In this document: positions 54,758-64,000 of the stretch, piece by piece
Numbering within the stretch: position 1 is the first letter of the stretch
How the letters are laid out: the number at the start of each line of letters is the position of its first letter
Assembly (NCBI RefSeq): GCF_022605165.1
Contig: NC_063068.1
Span: 4,588,001-4,652,000 of the forward strand
Origin: Purpureocillium takamizusanense
Taxonomy: Eukaryota > Ascomycota > Sordariomycetes > Hypocreales > Ophiocordycipitaceae
Length of the DNA stretch: 64,000 nt
Direction of reading: 5' to 3'
Translations under genes and position numbers: made by a program
The notes under the pieces: generated by a model
The model's database searches: none
Told to the model about the DNA's origin: nothing
What the model saw: only the letters and a program-made list of their open reading frames with translations

Positions 54758-57193
54758 TGTGAGTGTCAGGCGCACAGCGCAGAGTGCTCAGGTAAATGAG
54801 AGTCGGCAGGGGGAGAGGAGATGGAGAGGCGACTTGTCCCAGCGCTCAAGGGGGATGATGGATATCCAGGGCCACGAGTGAGGTTGCGGAGGGAAGAGAG
54901 GGCAGTTGTCGCGAGCGAGGTGGAGATGTTTAAAATCGCGGTGGGAGCTCAAGCTTGAGGACACGTAGTTGGGAAACCCGCCGCGGCAAACAGGCAATGG
55001 AGCTCAGGGTCCCCCGTCTCCAAAAATTGGGGGCTTCCTGTGGCGCCAATGCGGGGACGGACAGCGCCTGGGGTGAGACATGAGCCACCTGAGAGTGCAC
55101 ATGGTGGCTCACTGTCGAGGCGCTGTCGGCTGCCGCCACGATCTTGTTGGGGGCGCCGCAAAGAGACCGAGAGAGATGTGTCGGGGCACTCGAGACGATC
55201 ATCAGCTTGTCCCTTTCAATTTACAGCCCAGGTGGCTCTGAGAGCATGTTGAGCTCAGGGCAGGCCCTTCAGCTAGACCAGGCGCCTGTTTCAGAGACGA
55301 GCAGGCAGGTTTTGCAGTGGCTCGGGTCAAGGGCACTGCAGCGCATTGCGGTGCAGGACGGGTGCTTCCCGTGGGCGCGCGCGCCGCTAGGTGGCGTCTG
55401 CGGTGAACCTTGAAGTCAGCGGACGGGCGCACGAATTAGGTACGTATCGCAAGGCGTGATGGAAGGGTCGAGAAGCCGGAGGGAGTGTAGGGAACCAGCC
55501 AACAACCCAACCCGGCTGGATTCGTAACTACTGTCCTGCACTATTAGTACCTTACTAACGTACGTACTGTACGGAGTACATGCGTACCGCATTCGGTACT
55601 CGAGCAGATATCCAGACCCCCTCTCCCCAATTGATGAGAAGCCGTTGCGCAGAGTGTAATTTTCCTGCGATACTTCGTATCAATGGGCAGACAGGATCGC
55701 ATTACGGCGGGATTGACCCGTTCCTTGATGGGCGACGGCTCATTGCTGCCAAGCATCGTCCTTGCTTGGACTTCGCGAACCTATACTTCCGATGCCACAG
55801 CCAATTGGCGCTCGACGAGTCAGTGGTAAGCTTCCTCAGCAGAGCACAGTAACCTCCGCACTGTAATCTAATTGACTGCATCTCCTTGAGGATTGGGGAC
55901 TTTTTGTTGCATCGTTATGTGCAAAGTACGACACAGGCCAAAGTATCTCTAGCAGCAGGCCGGTGTTCCAAGCGTCGACAATCGCTCCACCGGTCACGAC
56001 TAGTCTGATGCGGCCACGACGCCCACGTGTGTGCCTCCCGTCCTTGGTGCTGTCCCTTGCCATTTATAAGAAAGAGTGAGAGACGTGCGACGATAAGCAC
56101 TGTACGTACTGTAACGCCAGGGTGAGCTTTCTTGGTAGGTACCTAGTTACCTACTTAGCCTCATAGGTACCTACCTAGTAGATGTCAGGGCCGCCGCACC
56201 AACCATATTGCCACTCCGATTGCGCCGAGGAACCGGAAGATGCCACCTATCACCAAGTAAAGGAACGAGTTGGACGAGACCCATCAGTCAGTCCCCCGTC
56301 GCACCTGCCTCCTTCGTCATGACCAGTATACTATACAGTACTTTGTATATACCATTCCCCCCCATTCATCCGGACACGTTTCACCAAAGCAGCGGTTTCT
56401 TTCCGCTTCTCTCTTTTCATCTTTCTGCCTCAGTTGTGCAACCAACCACTCTTGGCGGTCCTCCTCCTGCCGAGAAAAGCACAGGCCGGGAGCCCGTTTG
56501 CATGCAAGCCATTGTCGCAGTGTCGATGCCCCCCTTCTGCCCCTCTCTTTCCACTCGTCCACTCCCGTTGCGGCCGCTGTGGGTGGCAGGCAACAAAGAG
56601 ACTTCCGGTACGAAGCACTACTTGTGCACGCACTCAAGCCGCGACAGCCGCCACGCGTGCCGCCACGAGATCTGAACTCCCTGCAGGCAGGCACAGGCAC
56701 AGACACACACAAGCGCGCTTCGACCCGGAGCCAATGGCGCTTACAGCCTCGTGCGATTTTTGGCCAAGTCCTGTACCACGTAGACATGACGGCCAGCAAG
56801 TCCCGAGTTGGCAACGTCTCGCGCTTGGCGTGCGGACATGCCTCAGAATACTCAGTAGTAGGTTTCTTGTGAACGATAGTATATGAAAGTCCAAGACCCC
56901 TGTATCACGTCACTCAATGCACATGCTCGGTCAATCTCTAAACTCATGCGACGCATGCTGTGTCATTAACCGATTCGAAGAAGATGCTACTCGGTCTCGG
57001 CGTACAGGTCGCAGCAATACGTAAAAGTACAGTATCTTTTCGCGTCGTCGAACCGACTCGTCCAAGCTCATAATCTCATGCCTCAAGTGGAGAAAAAGGC
57101 ATCATAAATATCGAAACCGAGAACCCGTTCCAAAAACATAACGCCATCGCTTTCTCACATATCACTTAACCCATGTCGCTGGTTAAGATAAAG
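54758..57193. other. Long intergenic stretch
   Basis: The first part is the calnexin promoter. Plus-strand frames at 55580-55852 and 56208-56886 are Ser/Pro/Arg-rich with no motif and probably chance. The repeated GGTACCTA-type motif near 56135-56180 is short simple sequence. I see no gene. Confidence 0.4.
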
Positions 57194-57762
57194 TCAGCTC
57201 TTTAAGAACGCTACGCAGGGAGGGTAGGGTAAGACGAACAGGAGGGCAAGGGTGACGTCGCCGTGGATCTTAGCCCGCAGCTCGATCTCGACGTCGAGGT
57301 TGAGGTCGAGACGCAGCTTCAGCGGGTTCTTCTTCTCGTCCTTTTGGGCGTTCATCATCATCTGGGGTGGCATCTGTTGCATCTGCTGCTGCTGTGGCAT
57401 TTGTTGTTGGTACTGCTGCTGCTGGGGGCGCGCCATCTGCCTGTCGTTCTCGTCGTCGTCGGCCCACGGGTCGTTCATCTGCTTCCGGGGCTTCTTCTTC
57501 TGCGCCGTCTTGGTTGCCTGCCGCGCCGGCTTCTTCTTGGGCGTCGGGGGCTGCTCCGGCTCCTCCTCCTCGGTGCTGCCGTGGCTCAGCTCCGGGCCAC
57601 CGTCTCCCTCGGCGTCCTCAAACTCGGAGTCTTCGCCGCCCTCGTTGTTGAGGGGCTTGCGCTCCTCGTCTTTCTGGTCCTCCTAAGGCCATTTACGTTT
57701 TAGCGTCTGGTTGCCTTGGTTGTCGGGAGTGTGTGTAGGCAACTTACGTTTGCTGGTGCCAT
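57194..57762 (-). CDS. Small Gln-rich conserved fungal protein, two exons
   Basis: Exon 1 (57762-57748) encodes only MAPAN; a 65-nt intron (GTAAGT..CCTTAG) leads to exon 2 (57682-57194). The product is 167 aa. The order is an acidic stretch (GGEDSEFEDAEGDGG), a Lys-rich NLS-like stretch (PKKKPARQATKTAQKKKPRK), a short WADDDENDRQM motif and a Gln/Met-rich tract. The C-terminal KLRLDLNLDVEIELRAKIHG block then continues as DVTLALL. The last block recurs in filamentous fungi as far as I recall, but I know no function. The Gln/Met tract could be prion-like or transcription-associated. Confidence 0.75.
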
Positions 57763-58505
57763 GTTCAAAGTCTCTGTGGTTGTCTGTGACAGGAAGAAGA
57801 TAAGCCTAGAGTTGATGGATGGAACAAGGACTTATATCTCAAAACTGAGGTTGCAAAGGACCCTTTTTCATCTTGTGCGAAAACCACTTTACGGCCATTC
57901 TGATGTCATCACCCGGTGACGAAACTGGACATGCCCAATGCATGACTCCCGTCCTTGGATGATGATAGCCGGCATGCACGCGCAACCTGTTTTTCGGCCA
58001 CGGCTGTGAGTTGGAAACTGGGGGGCCCAGCCACGGCCGTACGCTAAATGGGAATAGCAACGCCATATGACGCAAGTTGCATCGCAGACAGACCCCAGGC
58101 CGATATGATCGGCTTTCATGGAGACCCCCTTGCGAGTCACCGATGCACTCGAGTCCCCGACCAAGGCAGCGAGTGACAACTAACTAGTGTAAAAGCGAGT
58201 GACAGAGAGAGTGGGTGGGTACGTGAGGGTAATTCGACAGAGGGCGGGAAAGCTGGAGAGAGAGCCAAGAGAGCGCCCTGTTCTCTGGCGGAGTAATGTG
58301 GGCCAAACAAGGCTCGAGGCCGATGACAAGCATCCCTCCACACACAATGGGGATGGGCGACCCGAGGGTGTCTGCGTAACAAGGGGAATGACCATCAGGC
58401 GTCGGAGTTCCTCAAAAGAAGACGTCATACCGGCAAGAACTGCCGTCTCACCTTTCACCAAGGCAAAGAGCCCTGCTATCCGTTCACCTTAAACGACAAC
58501 TCAAC
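57763..58505. other. Divergent intergenic region
   Basis: It lies between the Gln-rich gene (minus) and the conserved unknown gene (plus), so probably two promoters. No motif identified. Confidence 0.4.
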
Positions 58506-59286
58506 ATGGTCATCGGGCTGCTCACCATCACGTCCATCCCCACGATTACGGGGGTCGCCGAAGCAATCAGCGCGCAGAAGAAGCAGAATGCCGCGTCCAA
58601 GGAGCAGGAGAAGTTTAACCTGACGGCCATGCTGGCCCGAGCAGACGACGACGACGATGGCAACGACGGCACGCAGGGCAAGTGGAAGGAAACGGGATTC
58701 TGCGTCCTCAGAGACGGAAAGGTGAGTCTACAGGAGCCCTCCCGGTGTGCAGCAGGAGGGGGCGACGGGACGCGTGTGTGTCTGACATGGGGAATAGGCG
58801 TGGCTTGACCTCCCCGGGTCACCGGCAAAGGGCCACCGCTTCTGCGGCTTCTACTTCAAGTACCCCGGCGAGGAGGGCCACCTGGGCCTCGTGGGCACGG
58901 CGTCGGACGAGTCGCCCATGCTCAACTGGATCTACGTCAACGCGGAGACGGGCAGGCTCGAGCACGGGGCCCGCAAGGACACGCTGGGTCATGTCATCGG
59001 CCCATGGGGATGGAGCGAGGACGAGGCGTTCCTGACGCTGCGCAGGCGGCGGGGCGGGTTCGTGGCCCGGAGGGAGAGGGAGAGCGCCGACGTCGTCGAC
59101 GACGGAGCGGAGGGGGAGGAAGGGTGGGGGGTGTACTGGGACCCAGAGCAGAAGCTGCTCGCGGCAGAGGAAGATGATAAGGACGAGGACGAGGACGGGG
59201 TGGAACGGTGCAAGCCGATGCTCCTCCGCCGGCGCCCGCTGCTCGGCATGGAGAGCAAATACGTCAGAGACGAGGAGAAGGGTTAG
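58506..59286 (+). CDS. Conserved filamentous-fungal protein of unknown function, two exons
   Basis: Exon 1 is 58506-58721, exon 2 is 58798-59286; the 76-nt intron has GTGAGT..GAATAG ends with a CTGAC branch. The product is 234 aa. The start MVIGLLTITSIPTITGVAEA and the pattern SAQKKQNAASKEQEKFNLTA, AWLDLPGSPAKGHRFCGFYF, YPGEEGHLGLVGTASDESPM, LNWIYVNAETGRLEHGARKD and TLGHVIGPWGWSEDE are shared by a widespread ascomycete family I recall without a name. No catalytic motif or membrane anchor is evident beyond the mildly hydrophobic N-terminus. Exon 2 ends in an acidic then basic tail. Confidence 0.85.
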
Positions 59287-61517
59287 CGAGGGTGACCCTC
59301 CCAAGGGGGAGTGTGCGAATACAACAGTTGTTAATGTGAGCCAAGGCAGAGCATATCATGGCGGTTGCGAGCAACAAAAGGCGTGTACAACCGACCAATG
59401 TACTCTTGCGCCTGGCAGAAGGCTCGAGGCGGGTGGGTAAGGTATGCATTGTGGGCGGTTAAACAGGGATTAAGCGAAGATCCACGAGCAAGTGTGGCGT
59501 CAGCTCGATGGATTGGGCATGCAGGCGGTTACAACTTGTCGTCATATTGACCGGGAAGACGGGGTTTGAATGTACACACAGAGAGAGAGGGATGGAGGGA
59601 TGGAGTGAGGTGACTTGGCCTCATGAGTGTTCCATCTCGAGAATCCTTCACTGCTATGACAGCAGGACGACGATTTGCCACGCGACGTCGAAAGAACGAA
59701 AGCCCCTCGAGTAACGCTGCCTGCCTCGAAGGGCGAGAACAGACGGTCGACGGGACACACGCCGGGCGACCTTGGTTCGAACTAACGTACTAAACAACGT
59801 GGCACAAAGGTGTGCGGATGGGGGGGGGGGGGGGGCCTAGGGGCTCGACATGGGGGGGCTGGGGCCGTCCGTTCCGTCTCCACAGAGTCGTCTGGGCCTG
59901 GCAGTGACATCGTGTGACTTGTGGCAGGTTTGTTTGCTGCGCGTCGTGGCTCGCACATTAGTACTTGGTACATTTCTGCGGAGGCTTTGGCTAGCCTCAC
60001 CGGAATCTGACAAGGCTTCGGTGCGGCCAGCCAGTATATGGTCCGGCTGTTAGCCGCCGCCGACGCCGCCGCCATTCCTAGGGGACGGATCGCGATGACA
60101 CGGGCCACACAGACAGACACCTTCTGGAAGCGGGAGTCGAGGCCGTGATGTAGCGGGGCACGCGCGCGATCAATCAGGGCCGCCAAAAGGGCCGGGCGGA
60201 TTGTGCCGCAAAAGCAAACCTCGTCCGCTGCTGCTGTGCAACGAGGGGGCGCTGAGGATGTGGCCCGCCCGTTGCCGTCGTTCCTTGGTTGAGAAAGGAG
60301 TTGTGCTCCTCGACCCCCGCACGCAACGACTCTTGACCCGTTGTTTCGCCATGTACCCCAATAACAGCTTGTGTCTACTAAAGACAGCATAATAAATCTT
60401 ATCTTATCTTATATACTAGCACTTCAGGATTGGACGTTAGGGTAAGGGTTAGCAATGGGTAGGGTCAGGGCTGGGGTCAAGGTTGTATAGCATCTGTCCT
60501 TTTGATATACGTGTCATTATAAGTAACTGTGATGCACTATATGTTAAGGGGAGGTAATCAAGATGCGTGAGATGTGGCTGCCTCCTGTTGAAACGTTGGG
60601 GTCGAGGGACAATTCCCAGCTGAGAATCCTGCGCTGCCATGCTGCCTGCTGGGTTGGGGATCGCGGCTCATCGACAAGACCATTACGTAGCGTTGCGGAG
60701 ACAATAGGCAGGCGCATTTCCTTTTGGGAACGACGACGTTGCAGGGCCCCTGGCTAAGTGGCTGGCGCCCGGGGGCGCGGAGGTGGTGGAGTGGTGGAGG
60801 GGAGAGAAAGCTCCGGACACACCCTCCGCCCGCAGTGCCACACCTTTCCGTCTTTTTGCATGGTGGCATTGCCGCAACAACGATCCTAATCGGGCCACGT
60901 TACCTAAGTACCAAGCTAGGCTAACAAGGTGAGGTGCACGTGTAGGTACCTACTTATTGGGCTGCCTAAAGTAGCCAACGACGACGATGCTCGACAGATT
61001 CAGTTTCTGTATAGGGCTGCAGCTGAACCACGGGAATAATCACACACTTGCAATACGAATAAGCAGGTAGATCCATGGTAGACACAACAAATGCGCACAG
61101 CTGCCACGGTGAGTCAAGCCGTCTTTGTCCACCGAGTGGCCAATCGATAGCTCGACGCCATGGGAATCAGTGACCACCACGCCATCAGTTTCTCCACCAA
61201 AGCCTCGTCAACGTCGTGCTGTGGGAGGTTCAAGTCACAGTGCGGTGCCGTACATTTATGGGCTAATCATACCTAGACGCGCGCCCGACACGCCTCCCCT
61301 GGGCATGTCGTCATGGTACCTAGTAGCCCAGGCGCATATTTCGACACCCCTTCACACATGCAGGGTAGCGCAGCGTCTTCGGCCTCTGCCGTCTCGCGCT
61401 TCAATCAAATCATCCAACTGTGACGGGTCGCGAACCAGATTCTGTCCGCTCAAAAAGAGCGAAGAAGCCCCTTGTTAAGAGTGATTGCGATTACGGGATC
61501 GCAGCAGGGAGAGAGCC
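59287..61517. other. Long intergenic stretch with G-run
   Basis: It contains a 16-nt G run at 59820-59835. Telomere-like GTTAGGGTAAGGGTTAG occurs near 60437-60453, in the interior of the window. An (ATCTT)n patch lies near 60395-60410. No gene seen. Confidence 0.45.
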
Positions 61518-62480
61518 ATGAGTTCCCGATCCTCGTCCTCGACGCCGTCGGGTGAGTGCCAAAACGCCCGCTCGTCGTCGCGGCCGAGCTCCGACGACGA
61601 GAGTGACGAGATACGCTATCACACCGGCACAGACCCTGCCTCAATATCATCAAACAATAAGCAGGAGACGAAGCAACAAGAATCACAACATCAAGAGCCC
61701 AAGACCCAGAGACAAGAGAAGAAGGGCGGCGACGACGACGACGACGACCAACACCAAGAGAACCCACCCATCACCATACCCAAAATCCAACCCATCACGC
61801 CCCCTCCATCGTCCGCCTCGCACGAGCCGCCCGCCGTGCTCGCGCGCGGCCTCGAGGGCAAGTTCGTGGACGAGTTCGGCAACGTGCTGGGCTGGGACGG
61901 GACCGTGCTGGGCCGCGCCGAGGGCGACCTGCCGTCGCTCGTCGGGCGGCCCGTCGACTCGGACGGCAGGATACGCGACGCCGACGGCCACGTCGCGGGC
62001 TACGTGTCGGAGAACTTTGCGCGCCCGCCCGTCAAGGAGCTCGGGTGTGGGCTCACGCTCGACGCCGACGGCAACATCCACGACCAGAGCGGTGCCGTCG
62101 TGGGCAGGATCAATCCCGGCGGCGGTGGCGGCGGCGGCGCTTCTACAGGCGCGGGAGCGCAGCAGAGCGGCAGCCGTCAAGCGAGTCGAGGTCAGGCAGA
62201 GGAGGAAGAGCCTCGGCAGCCGCAGCCACAGCAGCAGAAGAAGCAGAAGACACCATCGCAACCACAATCACAACCACCGCCACAAGCTCATCCGACACAC
62301 CACGAGACGCAGTTCAACATCCCTTACCGCAGCGCCAGCGACCATCCAAGCCCGATGCCGGCCGCGCCGAGCCCATCCGAAATATACTTGGACGTCAAGT
62401 CGACCCGCGACGGCATCCAGCTGATAATCAAAATACCCACGATATTTAATAGAGACGAGCAGGGTCGGCCACCGGGATAG
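61518..62480 (+). CDS. DUF3659-type (LEA-domain-like) protein
   Basis: From ATG 61518 the single ORF gives 320 aa. Residues ~1-110 are disordered (Ser-, Gln-, Asp-rich). Then come repeats of the pattern LEGKFVDEFGNVLGWDGTVL, GRPVDSDGRIRDADGHVAGY and GLTLDADGNIHDQSGAVVGR, each with the D-x-x-G-N-V-x-G core of DUF3659 domains. A Gly run, Gln-rich tract and a final SEIYLDVKSTRDGIQLIIKI segment close the protein. In larger fungal proteins dozens of such repeats occur; this has about three. Role unknown, possibly structural. An upstream exon cannot be excluded. Confidence 0.75.
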   Translation: MSSRSSSSTPSGECQNARSSSRPSSDDESDEIRYHTGTDPASISSNNKQETKQQESQHQEPKTQRQEKKGGDDDDDDQHQENPPITIPKIQPITPPPSSASHEPPAVLARGLEGKFVDEFGNVLGWDGTVLGRAEGDLPSLVGRPVDSDGRIRDADGHVAGYVSENFARPPVKELGCGLTLDADGNIHDQSGAVVGRINPGGGGGGGASTGAGAQQSGSRQASRGQAEEEEPRQPQPQQQKKQKTPSQPQSQPPPQAHPTHHETQFNIPYRSASDHPSPMPAAPSPSEIYLDVKSTRDGIQLIIKIPTIFNRDEQGRPPG

Positions 62481-62788
62481 CTGTATAGCAGACGCACAAA
62501 CAGAATAGAATAATGAATCATGAATAAAACAAATCCGGAAAAGTACTCCGCTGCCCCTCACCGATACGCGCTCACGCGACGGAGAAGAGCTCCTCCTCGC
62601 GCTTCAGCAGCCGTACCGCGCCTCGCGCATGCCTCGAGCTCAGCGCGTCCGGTCCAGACCGCCCTTTCTTTGCCGGTAGGTGGCGGTCTAGATGGCACCG
62701 ATGCTTTACAAGCCGATCGGTCGTGCCAGCCTGGGCGAGTGTGTGCCATGTCACTGAAGGAAGAAAGGCCCGTCCTATCCCTATCCAG

Positions 62789-62844
<56 letters not shown>

Positions 62845-64000
62845 TCTGTCCCCTACGACGACGACATCCACCCAGCAGTCACCACCCAGCAGTCATTATG
62901 TAACTTTTGCCGTATATTGTACGTAGCGCGAAACTGTGCGACAGTACACCGGCAGCGTGTATCCCTCGATAGTAAATGGGCAGCCACGGCGTCAGGCTGC
63001 TCATCGTGGCAGTTGTGCCGAGAGGGAGGGAGGGATGCAGGGGGGATGGATGCCGGCTGGGAGACGAGACCCTCACCAAGCGGCGGCGACCAAGGCAGCC
63101 ATGCAGGTTTTCTCTGAGATGATCCAGACTTGAGGCTGAGGCTGAGGCAGGCAGTGGAGTGGTATGCTGTACGAAGTAGGTGGTGGTGGGGGGGGGCAAG
63201 GAGTTGCGTCGGCAGCTAAGCAGCAAAGTAGGTACTAGCAAACCGGTTTGTCGGCCGCCAGTGGCGCGCGCCGTGGACAAAAGAAGGAGTCGAAGGACGC
63301 CGCGCCAGCTGGAATCGGGCCTGGCGCTGGGCGAATCTCGATCTCTACTGCGACTTGGAGACGGGATGGAGCGAGCGCGGTTGCAGAGGTGGCAAGCTGC
63401 AACCCGGACACGCGAAGGTGGAGCGCCGCACCCGCTGCCCACATGGCTTGACGTCCTGCTAGTTACAGTGAGACCACTCCACTGTAGGTGCTGCTGCATC
63501 CACGCCCACGCGCCCCATCCGTCCATGGAACTCCAACTGGCAACCACCCACACCAGTGACACCACCCACCACCAGGCACCCCACGACCACCCACGACCAC
63601 GACGACGACGACCACCAGTCCACCACCATCACGACCGACCCCCCCGGACATCAACCCGTCTCCGACCTGCGGCATGACACAAGGCGCCTCATCCACGCCG
63701 CGCCGGCGTTTGACAAGTGTCTGTCTCCTTTGCTTGTCGTCGTCCCTCCGTCCACCGACCGGCCGACCCGTTGCCTCAGCCACAGCATCACGATGGAGCG
63801 AGTGAGTGGCTAGTGCTTCCAACTCCATCTACCATGCCATTGCGTCATTGTGAGATGGCCCGCCGTGCCGCGCGCGATGATCGACGGGGCAGCGACAAGC
63901 ACGAGTGACGCGCGTTGGCGTGTCCTCTGGCCCCCCCGGCGTCCAACCTTCTTCGCTTCAAGCCGAGTTCCAAGTGTGGCGTGTCCTTGGAAGAAAGCTC
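62481..64000. other. Intergenic end of window
   Basis: Frames on both strands (for example 62879-63565 minus, 63180-63677 plus) are low-complexity and lack motifs. No gene is supported up to the window end. Confidence 0.4.
62789..62843. repeat. 55-nt poly-C homopolymer
   Basis: Uninterrupted C from 62789 to 62843 between AG and GTCTGTCCCC. Such runs are prone to slippage and to assembly error, so the true length may differ. Confidence 0.95.

Noticed and set aside
60430..60470. Telomere-like GGGTTAG/GGGTAAG stretch
   Set aside because: Only two or three irregular units inside a core gene region; too short for a telomere or a clear interstitial array.
1..64000. CRISPR arrays, bacterial operons or riboswitches
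   Set aside because: The window is fungal nuclear DNA with spliceosomal introns; the only regular arrays are the minisatellite and the WD40 repeats.

Overview
The window is nuclear DNA of a filamentous ascomycete (Pezizomycotina; I infer Sordariomycetes, probably Hypocreales). Genes carry short introns, mostly 48-118 nt, with GT..AG ends and CTGAC/CTAAC-like branch sites. Families present include Zn2Cys6 regulators, a NACHT-WD40 STAND protein, a DUF3435/FluG-type tyrosine recombinase, a Tad/I-like LINE and a fungal calnexin. All exon models were made by reading frames and splice signals by eye; each spliced model given as such is phase-consistent.

The window has two parts. The right part (about 44.9-64 kb) looks like ordinary core genome: an F-box protein, an SRPK-like kinase, mitochondrial methylmalonate-semialdehyde dehydrogenase, calnexin, a Gln-rich small protein, a conserved fungal protein of unknown function and a DUF3659-type protein.

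The left part (about 1-44.4 kb) looks accessory. It holds a partial amidohydrolase that appears to have lost metal ligands, a Zn2Cys6 regulator whose zinc cluster is split by two introns, a truncated FAD monooxygenase, a divergent FHA-kinase/coiled-coil gene pair, a Myb-like regulator, an intact 5.94-kb LINE with 13-bp target-site duplications (TSDs), an 11-bp minisatellite, a broken second Zn2Cys6 gene, an Est1-like protein, a LINE relic, a large NLR with 12 near-identical WD40 repeats, a chimeric pseudogene (unknown family X joined to NLR WD40 repeats), a 1.1-kb non-autonomous LINE relative with 14-bp TSDs, and an intact four-exon tyrosine recombinase gene.

The recombinase (41637-44357, minus strand) sits exactly at the accessory/core junction and reads inward toward the accessory block. 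That is the arrangement expected of the captain of a Starship giant transposon, with an NLR among its cargo. I could not identify terminal repeats or the far end, so the Starship reading is an inference. A relic of the same recombinase family lies at 6.1 kb.
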